From Streptomyces sp. B21-083 (GTDB lineage Bacteria; Actinomycetota; Actinomycetes; Streptomycetales; Streptomycetaceae), in the NCBI RefSeq assembly GCF_036898825.1, contig NZ_JARUND010000001.1, forward strand, positions 682,001 through 746,000: a stretch of 64,000 bases of DNA, given 5' to 3'. The notes under the pieces were generated by a model. The model searched no databases. It was given only the letters and a program-made list of their open reading frames with translations, and was not told where the DNA came from. Every line of letters starts with the position of its first letter. The stretch's first letter is position 1. This document shows, one piece after another, positions 43,952-52,982 of the stretch. The position numbers and the translations under genes are program-made.

Positions 43952-44581
43952 TCAGTGCCCCCGGGCGATCCATTCCTCCAGGTGCGGCGCCTCGGCCCCG
44001 ATGGTGGTGGGGTCGCCGTGCCCGGTGAGGACCTTCGTCTCGGGCGGCAGGGCGAGCAGCCGGTCCCGGATCGAGTCGATGATCGTCGGGAAGTGGGAGT
44101 AGGAGCGGCCGGTGGCACCGGGGCCGCCGTTGAAGAGGGTGTCGCCGGTGAAGACCGTGCCGAGCCCCGGGTCGTACAGGCAGACCGCGCCCGGTGCGTG
44201 TCCGGGCGTGTGCAGGACCGTCAGATCGGCGCCGGCGGCCTCGATCACCTGGCCGTCGGTGAGCCAGGCGTCGGGTTCGCGGTCGGGGTGGGTCTGCTTC
44301 CACAGGGGCAGGTCGTCGCGGTGCAGCCAGATGGTGGCGCCGGTGCGCTCGGCGAGCGCGGGGGCCGCGTCGATGTGGTCGTTGTGGGCGTGGGTGCACA
44401 CGATGGCGGTCAGCCGCCGGTCACCGACAGCCGCCACGATGGCGTCGGCGTCATGAGCGGCGTCGATGACGATCGCCTCGTGGTCGTCGCCGATGATCCA
44501 CACGTTGTTGTCGACGTCCCAGGTGCCGCCGTCGAGGTTGAACTGCCCTGAGGTGACGAGGCGTTCGATGCGCGCGGCCAT
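43952..44581 (-). CDS. MBL-fold hydrolase associated with mycothiol-dependent formaldehyde oxidation
   Basis: 209 aa metallo-beta-lactamase fold with THAHNDHIDA (metal site), TPGHAPGAV, GDTLF and LTGHGDPT. It starts at ATG 44581 (or GTG 44584, which overlaps the dehydrogenase stop). In actinobacteria this gene follows the S-(hydroxymethyl)mycothiol dehydrogenase gene, as here, and is thought to hydrolyse the formyl-mycothiol product like a glyoxalase II. Activity on that thioester is inferred from context. Confidence 0.87.
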   Translation of the reverse strand: MAARIERLVTSGQFNLDGGTWDVDNNVWIIGDDHEAIVIDAAHDADAIVAAVGDRRLTAIVCTHAHNDHIDAAPALAERTGATIWLHRDDLPLWKQTHPDREPDAWLTDGQVIEAAGADLTVLHTPGHAPGAVCLYDPGLGTVFTGDTLFNGGPGATGRSYSHFPTIIDSIRDRLLALPPETKVLTGHGDPTTIGAEAPHLEEWIARGH

Positions 44582-45666
44582 CACAGCACCACCACGGAAC
44601 GCAGTACGTCGCCGCCGTGCATCCGCTCGAACGCCTTCTCGACCTCGTCGAGTTGGATGGTCTCCGTCACGAACTTCGCCAGATCCAGGCGGCCTTGCAG
44701 GTGCAGGTCGATGAGCATCGGGAAGTCGCGGGAGGGCAGGCAGTCGCCGTACCAGGACGACTTCAGCGAGCCGCCCCGCCCGAAGACGTCGATCAGCGGA
44801 AGCTCCAGCTTCATCTCCGGCGTCGGCACCCCGACCAGCACCACGGTCCCGGCGAGGTCACGGGCGTAGAAGGCCTGCTTGTACGTCTCCGGACGGCCTA
44901 CCGCCTCGATGACCACGTCGGCGCCGTTGCCGCCGGTCAGCTCACGGATCGCCTCGACCGGGTCGGTCTCCCTGGAGTTGACGGTGTGCGTGGCGCCCAT
45001 TGTGCGGGCGGTGGCCAGCTTCCGGTCGTCGATGTCGACGGCGATGATCTTCGCGGCGCCCGCGAGGTTGGCCCCGGCGATCGCGGCGTCGCCCACGCCT
45101 CCGCAGCCGATGACGGCGACCGTGTCACCGCGACCGACGTTCCCGGTGTTGATGGCGGCGCCGATACCGGCCATCACGCCACACCCCAGCAGCCCGGCGA
45201 CAGCGGCCGAGACGGACGGGTCGACCTTGGTGCACTGACCGGCCGCGACCAGCGTCTTCTCGGCGAAGGCGCCGATACCGAGGGCCGGCGACAGCTCGGT
45301 GCCGTCGAGCAGGGTCATCTTCTGCTTGGCGTTGTGCGTGTTGAAGCAGTACCACGGGCGCCCACGCTGACACGCCCGACAACTCCCGCACACAGCACGC
45401 CAGTTGAGGATCACGAAGTCACCGGCGGTCACGTCCGTGACCCCCTCCCCCACCGACTCCACGACTCCGGCGGCCTCATGGCCGAGCAGGAAGGGGAAGT
45501 CGTCGTTGATCCCGCCCTGCTTGTAGTGCAGGTCGGTGTGGCACACCCCGCAGGCCTGGATCCGGACCACGGCCTCGCCCGGACCGGGGTCCGGCACGAC
45601 GATCGTCTCGACCCGTACCGGTTCGCCTTTACCCGGTGCGATCACGCCGCGTACTTCCTGCGCCAT
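44581..45666 (-). CDS. mscR: S-(hydroxymethyl)mycothiol dehydrogenase
   Basis: 361 aa zinc alcohol dehydrogenase from ATG 45666, with GAAGGG nine bases upstream. CGVCHTDLH and [12 protein letters not shown] give catalytic zinc ligands, [15 protein letters not shown] the structural zinc loop, and [17 protein letters not shown] the NAD site. The sequence [30 protein letters not shown] resembles mycothiol-dependent formaldehyde dehydrogenases. It oxidises the formaldehyde-mycothiol adduct to formyl-mycothiol; the coupled MBL gene supports this role. It also implies that the organism makes mycothiol. Confidence 0.88.
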   Translation of the reverse strand: MAQEVRGVIAPGKGEPVRVETIVVPDPGPGEAVVRIQACGVCHTDLHYKQGGINDDFPFLLGHEAAGVVESVGEGVTDVTAGDFVILNWRAVCGSCRACQRGRPWYCFNTHNAKQKMTLLDGTELSPALGIGAFAEKTLVAAGQCTKVDPSVSAAVAGLLGCGVMAGIGAAINTGNVGRGDTVAVIGCGGVGDAAIAGANLAGAAKIIAVDIDDRKLATARTMGATHTVNSRETDPVEAIRELTGGNGADVVIEAVGRPETYKQAFYARDLAGTVVLVGVPTPEMKLELPLIDVFGRGGSLKSSWYGDCLPSRDFPMLIDLHLQGRLDLAKFVTETIQLDEVEKAFERMHGGDVLRSVVVL

Positions 45667-45722
45667 GGTGCTGAACCCTTCCATCGGCCAATGTTCGGTT
45701 CTTCGCTCCGACCCTACGTGCG

Positions 45723-45732
45723 ACCGATCGGT
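45723..45732. promoter_or_regulatory. ACCGATCGGT palindrome in the mscR/sulfur-operon divergent region
   Basis: A perfect 10-bp palindrome 57 bases upstream of mscR. It is too short to be decisive and may be an operator for the minus-strand genes. Confidence 0.3.
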
Positions 45733-45766
45733 AACGGCACGTCCATCGTGGAGCTCGACGCCAGAA

Positions 45767-45815
45767 TACCCCCGGGGGTACCTCTGCTACGGTGAAACAC
45801 ATACCCCCGGGGGTA
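45767..45815 (+). promoter_or_regulatory. Tandem CsoR/CstR-type operators of the sulfur operon
   Basis: TACCCCCGGGGGTA occurs twice, at 45767-45780 and 45802-45815, both perfect palindromes 35 bp apart. A third, imperfect copy lies upstream of the CsoR-family gene (48825-48840). TACCC(N)nGGGTA is the established operator type of CsoR/CstR repressors. The gene start follows 46 bases after the second site. Confidence 0.88.
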
Positions 45816-45861
45816 ATTTTCCAGGGGCCCCTGACGGTTCACGAGGGAGAGGAGTGGCGCC

Positions 45862-47682
45862 ATGTATTTCGTCGACCGCATCGAGGTGCCGGGGCTGGGC
45901 AACCGCGGCTATCTGGCGGGCGGGCCGCACCGGGCCGTGGTGGTCGATCCGCCGCGGGACATCGACCGGGTGATCGAGGCCGCCGCCCGACGGGGTGTGC
46001 GGGTCACGCATGTCGTCGAGACCCACGTCCACAACGACTACGTCACCGGTGGCCTGGAACTGGCCCGGATCACCGGCGCCGCCTACCTCGTCCCGGCCGG
46101 CGCGCGAGTCGCCTACGACCGGGTGCCTGTCATGGACGGGGACAGCGTCGAGGTCGAGGAGGGACTGGCGCTGCGCGCGCTGGCCACGCCCGGCCACACC
46201 CCGCACCACACCGCGTACGTCCTGGAGGAGGACGGCCGGTCGGTGGCCGTGTTCACCGGCGGTTCGCTGCTGATCGGCACGGTCGGGCGGCCGGACCTCG
46301 TCGAGCCGAGGCTCACCGGGGAACTGGCCCGCGCACAGTACGACTCGGCGCACCGGCTGGCCGCCGAACTCCCGGACGAGGCCGCCGTGTTGCCCACACA
46401 CGGGTTCGGCAGCTTCTGTTCCGCCGGGACGGCCACGGGCGACGCCACCACCGTCGGACGGGAACGCGTCACGAACGAGGCGCTGATCAAGGACGTCGAC
46501 ACGTTCGTCGCCGACCTGCTGGCCGGGCTGGACGACGTCCCGGCGTACTACGCGCACATGGGCCCGGTGAACTCCGAGGGCCCCGCGCCCGTGGACCTGA
46601 CGCCGCCGGCCCCCGCGGACGCCGTGGAGATCGCGGCGCGGCTCGCCGCCGGGGAGTGGGTGGTCGATCTGCGCAGCCGGGTCGCATTCGCCGAGGGACA
46701 TGTCGCCGGGTCGGTCAACTTCGAGGCGGCGGGGCAGCTCGCCACCTATCTGGCGTGGCTGCTGCCGTGGGGCAGGCCGGTCACCCTGCTCGCCGAGTCG
46801 ACGTCCCAACTCGCCGCCGCCCAGCGAGAACTGGTGCGGGTCGGCATCGACCGCCCGGCCGCTTCCGCGACCGGCTCCCCCGCGACATGGCTACGACCGG
46901 GCGAACACCCCCGCACCTTCCCACGCGCCACGTTCACCGACCTGGCACGCCAACTAGCGGACGTGGATGTCGAGTTGCCGGAGGCCGACAGTAACCGTCC
47001 CGGCATCGCCGGCACGGGCTCCGCCGGCGTTCCACCCCGACCGAACGAACAGCAACACTCCCACTCCCTTCCGGACGCCACCGCGTTCGCCGACCCCGCA
47101 GACCATCTCGCTGACACACAGGGCGAGTTGCCGCAGGCCGACAGCAACCACCCTGACACCGCCACCACGGACTCCGTCCCCGCTCAGCCAGGAGCTGGCG
47201 AACAGGCACGCTCCCTTCCCTACGCCGACCTCGCGGGTCGGCGGCGTGAGGGGATCGTGATCCTTGATGTGCGGCGCGATTCCGAGCGTCTGGGCGGCCA
47301 GGTCGCGGGTTCTCTGCACATCCCGCTCCATCAGGTGCGTGACCGGCTCACGGAGATACCCGACGGGACGGTGTGGGTGCACTGTGCGGGCGGGATGCGG
47401 GCCGCGATCGCCGCCTCGCTGCTGGCTGCGGCGGGCCGCGACGTGGTCGCCGTCGACGACGGCTTCGCCGCCGCACGCGAGGCCGGGCTCCCCATGGCGC
47501 GGATCACCCCGGCCGAGGCTCACAAGCTCACCGGCGCGGACGGGGCGGCCGTACTCCTGGACGTACGGGAGCCGTCGGCCGACGGCAGCAGGCCGCCTGC
47601 AGAGGCGCGTCCGCCGCTGGTGGCCGAGGCCGGGGGCGGGTCGGCGGCGGATTCCGGCGGTGAGGGTGGACCGGTCACGTGA
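45862..47682 (+). CDS. Persulfide-dioxygenase-like MBL protein fused to rhodanese domains
   Basis: 606 aa. Residues 1-230 are an ETHE1/Blh-type MBL domain (THVHNDYVTGG, GHTPHHTAYV, TGGSLLIG, PTHGFGSFC). A first rhodanese domain (about 260-330, VVDLRSRVAFAEGHVAGSVN) lacks the catalytic Cys. A degenerate 51-residue repeat links to a second rhodanese (about 460-540) with an intact VHCAGGMRAA Cys loop. The tail begins a third rhodanese (ITPAEAHKLTG, LLDVREP) that is cut short. Expected role: oxidise or transfer sulfane sulfur from low-molecular-weight persulfides. The stop overlaps the TauE gene (GTGA). Confidence 0.88.
   Translation: MYFVDRIEVPGLGNRGYLAGGPHRAVVVDPPRDIDRVIEAAARRGVRVTHVVETHVHNDYVTGGLELARITGAAYLVPAGARVAYDRVPVMDGDSVEVEEGLALRALATPGHTPHHTAYVLEEDGRSVAVFTGGSLLIGTVGRPDLVEPRLTGELARAQYDSAHRLAAELPDEAAVLPTHGFGSFCSAGTATGDATTVGRERVTNEALIKDVDTFVADLLAGLDDVPAYYAHMGPVNSEGPAPVDLTPPAPADAVEIAARLAAGEWVVDLRSRVAFAEGHVAGSVNFEAAGQLATYLAWLLPWGRPVTLLAESTSQLAAAQRELVRVGIDRPAASATGSPATWLRPGEHPRTFPRATFTDLARQLADVDVELPEADSNRPGIAGTGSAGVPPRPNEQQHSHSLPDATAFADPADHLADTQGELPQADSNHPDTATTDSVPAQPGAGEQARSLPYADLAGRRREGIVILDVRRDSERLGGQVAGSLHIPLHQVRDRLTEIPDGTVWVHCAGGMRAAIAASLLAAAGRDVVAVDDGFAAAREAGLPMARITPAEAHKLTGADGAAVLLDVREPSADGSRPPAEARPPLVAEAGGGSAADSGGEGGPVT
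46935..47235 (+). repeat. 153-bp degenerate duplication inside the MBL-rhodanese gene
   Basis: CGAGTTGCCG starts at 46971 and recurs at 47124, exactly 153 bp later, with extended similarity (ELPEADSNRP and ELPQADSNHP in the protein). The unit is in frame (51 codons) and forms the linker between the two rhodanese domains. Confidence 0.7.
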
Positions 47683-48425
47683 GTGCGTACGTTCTCGCTC
47701 TGGTCGCCGGGGCCGTCACCGGTCTCGCGCTGGGGGCGCTCGGGGGCGGCGGCAGTGTGCTGGCCGTGCCGGCGCTGATCTATCTGCTCGGTTTCTCCCC
47801 GGCGGCGGCCACCACCGCGAGCCTGGCCGTGGTCACCGTCACCTCCGCCACCGCACTGGCCGCGCACGCCCGTGCGAGCGCCGTCGAGTGGCGGGCCGGA
47901 GCCGTGTTCGCGGCGGCGGGACTGGTGCCCGCGACGCTCGGCGGGGCGATCAGCGGGTATGTTCCGCCCGCCCTGCTGACCGGCGCGTTCGCGGTGATCG
48001 CCGGGCTCGCCGCGTACCGCATGCTGCGCCCGTCGGCGTCCGTACGGGAGGGGGTGCCGGTGCGGCCCGTTCAGGTCGCTCAGGCGGGCGCGGGGCTGGG
48101 TGCGGTGACCGGGGTGCTGGGCGTGGGCGGCGGCTTTCTCGCCGTACCGGCGCTGGTGAACGTCGTCGGACTGCGGATGCGGGCCGCCGTCGGGACGAGC
48201 CTGCTGGTCATCACCGTCAACTCGCTGGCCGCGTTGCTGGCCCGCTCAGGCACGGCGACCCGCGTCGACTGGACGCTGGTCGCGCCCTTCGCGGGGGCCG
48301 CGATCCTCGGCGCGTGGGACGGCAAGCGGCTCGCGGGCCGGGTCTCCGGCGGTCGGCTCCAGCGCATCTTCGCCTGGGTGCTGCTGGCGGTGGCCTTGTT
48401 CATGCTGGCCGACGCGCTGGTGTGA
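47679..48425 (+). CDS. TauE/SafE family sulfite exporter
   Basis: 248 aa, eight predicted membrane segments in two homologous halves; the repeated signature GALGGGGSVLAVPALIYLLG and LGVGGGFLAVPALVNVVGL marks the TauE/SafE family. GTG 47679 overlaps the MBL-rhodanese stop, so the two are co-translated. It probably exports sulfite produced by persulfide oxidation, or another small sulfur anion. Confidence 0.9.
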   Translation: MSAYVLALVAGAVTGLALGALGGGGSVLAVPALIYLLGFSPAAATTASLAVVTVTSATALAAHARASAVEWRAGAVFAAAGLVPATLGGAISGYVPPALLTGAFAVIAGLAAYRMLRPSASVREGVPVRPVQVAQAGAGLGAVTGVLGVGGGFLAVPALVNVVGLRMRAAVGTSLLVITVNSLAALLARSGTATRVDWTLVAPFAGAAILGAWDGKRLAGRVSGGRLQRIFAWVLLAVALFMLADALV

Positions 48426-48522
48426 TCGCCGACCGACCACCGCTCATCGCCCTGCCCACCACTCGCCACTGGCTACACCACTCGCGCGCGCCGCCCAACC
48501 GCCCCTCACCCCTCGAACACAC

Positions 48523-48873
<351 letters not shown>

Positions 48874-48875
48874 TC

Positions 48876-49514
48876 ATGACCGCTCCCGTCGCCCTCGACA
48901 CCGACCAGGCCCGTACCCGCCTCCCCCACCTGACCGTCGTCGATGTCCGCACCCCGGGCGAGTACACCTCCGGCCATCTCCCCGGCGCCCTCAACATCCC
49001 CCTGGACCACCTCCGCCGCGCCCTGCCCGTCCTGAGGGAGGCGGCGGCCCACGGCGAACTCCTCGTCGTCTGCGCCTCCGGCGCCCGCTCCGAGTCTGCC
49101 TGCTCCGTCCTCGCCGACAACGGCGTGCCGGCCATGACCCTGTCCGGCGGCACCCAGGGCTGGCGGGATCAGGGGCACGCGCTGCAACACCCCGCGACCG
49201 AGGCCCGCGCCACCTGGTCCATGGAACGCCAGGTCCGCTTCACCGCGGGCGGCCTCGTCCTCGCGGGTCTCGGGCTGAGCCGCCTGCACCCCGCCTGGCG
49301 GCTGCTGGCCGCCGGGGTCGCGGGCGGCCTCGTGTTCTCGGCCGTCAGCAACACCTGCGGCATGGCACACCTGTTGTCCAGGCTGCCGCACAACCAGCCG
49401 CGGCCCGCGGACCTCGACGCCACCCTCACCGCACTCGCCCGGCGGACCCGGGATCGCGCCGGGGCCACCGGGTCGGCCGAGCAGGCGGAGCAGTCCGTGG
49501 ACGTCGGCGCATGA
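48876..49514 (+). CDS. Rhodanese-DUF2892 membrane protein (YgaP-like)
   Basis: 212 aa from ATG 48876 (GAAAGGAT upstream). Rhodanese domain residues 5-105 with VVDVRTPGEYTSGHLPGALN and active-site LLVVCASGARSES. Then a DUF2892 part with two hydrophobic segments (VLAGLGLSRLHPAWRLLAAG, GVAGGLVFSAVSNTCGMAHL), the usual YgaP arrangement of an N-terminal sulfurtransferase tethered to the membrane. It is divergent from the CstR-like gene with a shared operator. Confidence 0.9.
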   Translation: MTAPVALDTDQARTRLPHLTVVDVRTPGEYTSGHLPGALNIPLDHLRRALPVLREAAAHGELLVVCASGARSESACSVLADNGVPAMTLSGGTQGWRDQGHALQHPATEARATWSMERQVRFTAGGLVLAGLGLSRLHPAWRLLAAGVAGGLVFSAVSNTCGMAHLLSRLPHNQPRPADLDATLTALARRTRDRAGATGSAEQAEQSVDVGA

Positions 49515-49518
49515 AGTC

Positions 49519-49560
49519 CCGGCCGGTCCGGCCGAGTTCGAACTCGGCCGGGCCGGCCGG
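49519..49560. terminator. 21-bp hairpin terminator
   Basis: Arms 49519-49539 and 49540-49560 centre on TTCGAA and are complementary over 21 bp with a single G-T pair and no loop. It lies just after the rhodanese-DUF2892 gene. The 240 bases that follow, to the exporter start, hold no clear gene. Confidence 0.85.
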
Positions 49561-49799
49561 CCCACGTACCGCGTGACCACATATCGCGAACTCGGCCCGG
49601 GCGAGGTGCCGCCCGGTCCGCTGGACTGCTGTCTGCCGTGCGGGGACACGCACCCCTCGTCCTCGCGGCGGCCCGGGACCGGCGGGCGCCGCGCGAAGAA
49701 CACACGGCAGGAAGCCCACGACAGACGGGAGATGACGGCCTCTCCGCTTCCCCGGCCGCCGACGTAGGGTGAATGTCCGCCCGACCGCCGAGGAGCGCC

Positions 49800-51557
49800 G
49801 TGAGCATCGCAGAACCGAACGCCGGTCCGCCCGCCTGGCGACTGCTCCTCGCATACGTACGGCCGCACCGGTGGACCCTGTTCGCGGGCGCCCTGCTGTC
49901 GCTGGCCACCGGTGCCGCCGGGCTGGCGCTGCCGCTGGTGGCGCGGGGGCTCATCGACGACCTGTCCCACGACCGGACGATCACCGGGGCGCTGGTGCTG
50001 ATGTCGGCGCTGGTCGTCGCCAACGCGGCGCTGGGCGCGCTGGGTTCGTACGTTCTGCGGCGTACCGCCGAGTCGGTGGTGCTGGGGGCCCGGCGGGCGC
50101 TGTCCTCCTATCTGCTGCGGCTGCGGATACCGGCCGTGGACCGGACCGAGCCCGGCGATCTGATGGCCCGGGTCACCTCGGACACGACCCTGCTGCGCGA
50201 GGTCACCACCGACTCGCTCGTCGGCCTCGGCACCGGCGGTCTCACCCTGGTGGCGACGGTCGTGATGATGGGCCTGGTCGATCCGGTGCTGCTGGGCGTC
50301 ACCCTCGCCGTGATCGTGGGGGCGGGGACCGTGCTCGGGGTGATCGTGCCGCGTATCAACAAGGCGAGCCGGCGGGCGCAGGACGCGGTCGGTGTGATGG
50401 GCGCCTCGCTGGAACGGGTGCTGGGCGCGCTGCGCACGATCAAGGCGTCCGGCGCCGAGCACCGCGAGGAGCAGCGGCTGCACGCGGCGGCCGAGGAGTC
50501 GTGGAAGCAGAGCGTCCGGGCCGCCAAGTGGGCGGCCGCGGCGGGCAACACGGCCGGCCTCGCGATGCAGATCGCCTTCATCACGGTGCTCGCGGTGGGC
50601 GGCGCGCGGGTCGCGACCGGCGCGGTCGAGGTCGGCACGCTGGTCGCGTTCCTCCTCTACGTCTTCTATCTGATGTCGCCGATCCAGCAGGTCGTGGGCG
50701 CGATCACGCAATACCAGACGGGCGCCGCGGCCCTCACCCGCATCCAGGAGGCCCTCGCCCTGCCCTCCGAACCGTCGTCGGCCGGCCCCACCCCCCTCCC
50801 GGCCGGTGACGCCGAACCGGCGGCACTCGCCTTCGACGACGTCCGCTTCCGCTACGACGACGAACTTCCGTACGTCCACCACGGTGTCACGTTCGCCGTG
50901 CCGCCCCGGGGTATGACGGCGTTCGTGGGTCCGTCCGGCGCGGGCAAGACCACCGTCTTCTCGCTCATCGAACGGTTCTACGACCCCGAGTCCGGCCTCA
51001 TCACCCTCGACGGCCGGGACGCCGCCGACTGGGAGCTGGCCGAACTCCGGTCCGCCATCGGCTATGTCGAGCAGGATGCGCCGGTGCTGTCGGGCTCGCT
51101 GCGCGACAACCTCCTGCTGGGCAATCCGGAGGCCGACGAGGACGCGGTCACGCGCGTGGTGAAGACGACCCGGCTCGACGGTCTGGTGGACCGGCTGCCG
51201 CGCGGCCTCGACACCCTCGTCGGGCATCGGGGCACCAAGCTGTCGGGCGGCGAGCGTCAACGGGTGGCCATCGCCCGCGCGCTGCTGCGTCGCCCCCGAC
51301 TGCTCCTGCTCGACGAAGCGACCTCCCAGCTGGACGCGGTGAACGAGGCGGCGCTGCGCGACACGGTCGCGGATGTCGCCCGTACGACGACTGTTCTCGT
51401 CGTCGCCCACCGGCTGTCGACGGTGACGATGGCGGACCGGATCGTGGTGATGGACGCGGGCCGCGTCCGCGCGGTCGGCACCCACCGCGAACTCGTCGCC
51501 GGCGACCCGCTGTACGCCGAGCTGGCGGCGACACAGTTCCTGGCGACCACCGGCTGA
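49800..51557 (+). CDS. ABC transporter, fused membrane and ATP-binding domains (exporter type)
   Basis: 585 aa from GTG 49800 (GAGGAG upstream; ATG 49773 is an alternative). The N-terminal 300 residues form an ABC_membrane domain with six segments; the C-terminal part is the ATPase with Walker [11 protein letters not shown]-loop [11 protein letters not shown], signature [16 protein letters not shown] and [12 protein letters not shown]. It is a half-size exporter of the MdlB/MsbA type that would work as a homodimer. Substrate unknown; no partner gene is adjacent. Confidence 0.93.
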   Translation: MSIAEPNAGPPAWRLLLAYVRPHRWTLFAGALLSLATGAAGLALPLVARGLIDDLSHDRTITGALVLMSALVVANAALGALGSYVLRRTAESVVLGARRALSSYLLRLRIPAVDRTEPGDLMARVTSDTTLLREVTTDSLVGLGTGGLTLVATVVMMGLVDPVLLGVTLAVIVGAGTVLGVIVPRINKASRRAQDAVGVMGASLERVLGALRTIKASGAEHREEQRLHAAAEESWKQSVRAAKWAAAAGNTAGLAMQIAFITVLAVGGARVATGAVEVGTLVAFLLYVFYLMSPIQQVVGAITQYQTGAAALTRIQEALALPSEPSSAGPTPLPAGDAEPAALAFDDVRFRYDDELPYVHHGVTFAVPPRGMTAFVGPSGAGKTTVFSLIERFYDPESGLITLDGRDAADWELAELRSAIGYVEQDAPVLSGSLRDNLLLGNPEADEDAVTRVVKTTRLDGLVDRLPRGLDTLVGHRGTKLSGGERQRVAIARALLRRPRLLLLDEATSQLDAVNEAALRDTVADVARTTTVLVVAHRLSTVTMADRIVVMDAGRVRAVGTHRELVAGDPLYAELAATQFLATTG

Positions 51558-51614
51558 GCCCGCGCGGTTCGTGAACGCTCGACTCTCCAGCCCGCGCACC
51601 CGTTCTGTGTCGCA

Positions 51615-51840
51615 GCTGTGGGGGTGTACTACGTGTACTACGCGGCCAAGGTCAACCCCGGCGCCTGAGATCCTGGCCATCGCTTCGCCGTACGTCGACG
51701 GCTACGAGGTCTCCTCGGGCGGCGAACTCACCCATGTCGCGGGCGCGGCGCCCGGCGGGCCGCTGGCGTTCGGCGGGCCGGGCAGGACACTTCTTGATGC
51801 ACCCGAGGCCGGCTTCCAGTTCCTGGGCGTGGAGCCTTGT
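51615..51840 (+). pseudogene. Remnant of a fold-type III PLP-dependent decarboxylase
   Basis: Between the exporter and the small secreted protein lies decayed coding sequence. One frame reads GVYYVYYAAKVNPGA then stop, matching the YYAxKANP strand with the PLP Lys. A frameshift later the frame at 51664 reads PEILAIASPYVDGYEVSSGG and, further on, GPLAFGGPGRT, equal to the next conserved blocks of DapDC/ornithine-decarboxylase-like enzymes (SGGEL, GPGK). Intervening segments are deleted and the C-terminal domain is absent. The family call rests on these motifs in order. Confidence 0.6.
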
Positions 51841-51933
51841 CGGCGAACCGGCCCTAATGGCACACATGTGCGACACGCCTGTGGGCCGCCCCGTCCGGCC
51901 GGGCGGCCCACATACCTCCGGTCCGTGCGTCCG

Positions 51934-52230
51934 TCAGGCCTCGATACCCGGCAGCAGCCCGGTCACGGGGGCGGCCATGTCGGTCAGCTGGTGCAGCTGC
52001 TGGAGGTCGCTCAGGTGGTTGAGCCCGCTCAGCTGGCTGGAGACCCGCGGCAGATCCTCGTGGTACTGGGCGGGAATCTCGCTCACGGCGAGCGAGTCGA
52101 GCTGGGCGATCGGGTTCAGCTTGCCCGCGTTCTGGTCGGCGGCGGGAGCCGCGCTCGCCAGCGGGGCGGCGAGGCCGGTGACGCCGATGGCGAGACCAAC
52201 GGCGGCGGCGATTCGTCGTGTTGAGATCAT
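51934..52230 (-). CDS. Small secreted protein of unknown function
   Basis: 98 aa. The signal peptide (RRIAAAVGLAIGVTGLAAPL, cleavage near ASA-AP) is followed by a 70-residue mature part rich in Leu, Gln, Ser (LSGLNHLSDLQQLHQLTDMA). No Cys and no recognised domain. A helical surface-active or wall-associated peptide is possible. The gene is monocistronic and convergent with the decarboxylase remnant. Confidence 0.75.
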   Translation of the reverse strand: MISTRRIAAAVGLAIGVTGLAAPLASAAPAADQNAGKLNPIAQLDSLAVSEIPAQYHEDLPRVSSQLSGLNHLSDLQQLHQLTDMAAPVTGLLPGIEA

Positions 52231-52402
52231 GTACTCAGCAACGTCGCGCGCCCCTCACCGGTCACGGGCAGCGCGCCCCGCTCACTCGTCAGGCTCATCA
52301 TCCGTCTGCGCTTGCCGAGCCTCCCGGGACGGAGGACGCTCGGAGGGAGAGGCCCCTCGCGGCCCGGACCCGATCGGGCCGCGGCCCTCGGAGGAGGTCA
52401 CC

Positions 52403-52777
52403 ATGGGCACCGCGGCAAGCCCCACCTTCGACACCGAAGCACTGCGCAGGGGTATCGAAGGACAGGACGCGGCAGCACTGCTGTCGCTCTACGCCGACAA
52501 CGCCGAGCTGCGCGTCGTCGACCACAAGACCCAGCCCAGCCACCCGATGGTCATGCACGGGCGCGGCGAGATCGGCGCCATGCTGACCGAGGTGTACGGC
52601 AGGGACATGACCCACAAGCTGGAACAGGTCGTCGTCCAGGGCGACCAGGTCGCCTACACCGAGTCCTGCCTGTACCCGGACGGCGTCCGCGTCCTCGCCG
52701 GCTCGATGATGTCCCTGCGGGACGGCAAGATCGTCGACCAGACCGTGCTGCAGGCATGGGACGAGGAGGATTCCTGA
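52403..52777 (+). CDS. SnoaL-like/NTF2-fold protein
   Basis: 124 aa from ATG 52403 with GGAGGAGG seven bases upstream. Residues follow the SnoaL_2 pattern: an N-terminal helix with GIEGQDAAALLSLYADNAEL, MVMHGRGEIGAML, and C-terminal strands YTESCLYPDGVRVLAGSMMS and DGKIVDQTVLQAWDE. Small cone-shaped proteins of this type bind or isomerise small molecules; function here unknown. A ZTP riboswitch follows its stop by about 20 bases. Confidence 0.85.
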   Translation: MGTAASPTFDTEALRRGIEGQDAAALLSLYADNAELRVVDHKTQPSHPMVMHGRGEIGAMLTEVYGRDMTHKLEQVVVQGDQVAYTESCLYPDGVRVLAGSMMSLRDGKIVDQTVLQAWDEEDS

Positions 52778-52797
52778 CGTCGGCTAGGCTTGAGAGC

Positions 52798-52893
52798 GGG
52801 TCGTGACTGGCGCTGAGGTGGACAACCACCGGGGAGCGGCCTCGCGAAGAACGCGAAGAACGCACAGTGTGCGTGCGTGCCGTGCGCCTGGGC
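52798..52893 (+). ncRNA. ZTP/ZMP riboswitch (pfl motif)
   Basis: The 5' half GGGTCGTGACTGGCGC (from 52798), hairpin GTGG-ACAA-CCAC and CCGGGGAGCGGCC match the conserved pfl core. After a variable hairpin (CGCACA/TGTGCG near 52861-52873) the 3' conserved GCCGTGCGCCTGGGC follows at 52879-52893, completing the pseudoknot. The element senses the purine/folate alarmone ZMP/ZTP. In actinobacteria it usually precedes glyA, folD or purH. Here it precedes only a 17-codon ORF. Confidence 0.9.
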
Positions 52894-52921
52894 GATGACA
52901 ACTGCTCGCTCAGGAGTGAAC

Positions 52922-52975
52922 ATGTCTCAGGCACAGGCCCGGATCATGGACGGCACCTCTCTCAGCAGGAGTTGA
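52922..52975 (+). pseudogene. 17-residue FolD-like stub under the ZTP riboswitch
   Basis: ATG 52922 has AGGAG six bases upstream, after the riboswitch. The peptide MSQAQARIMDGTSLSRS ends in TGA. Residues 5-16 resemble the start of FolD (A-x-x-M-D-G-T-x-L-x-R), after which the rest of the enzyme is missing. It may be a deletion remnant of riboswitch-controlled folD, or a retained regulatory leader peptide for the next gene 7 bases downstream. Confidence 0.55.
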
Positions 52976-52982
52976 CCCGCCG

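Noticed and set aside
49573..49767. 64-codon frame with a CCLPC motif between the rhodanese and exporter genes
   Set aside because: No ribosome binding site, no recognised family, Arg/Pro-rich tail and starts just after a terminator. Could be real, but not supported.
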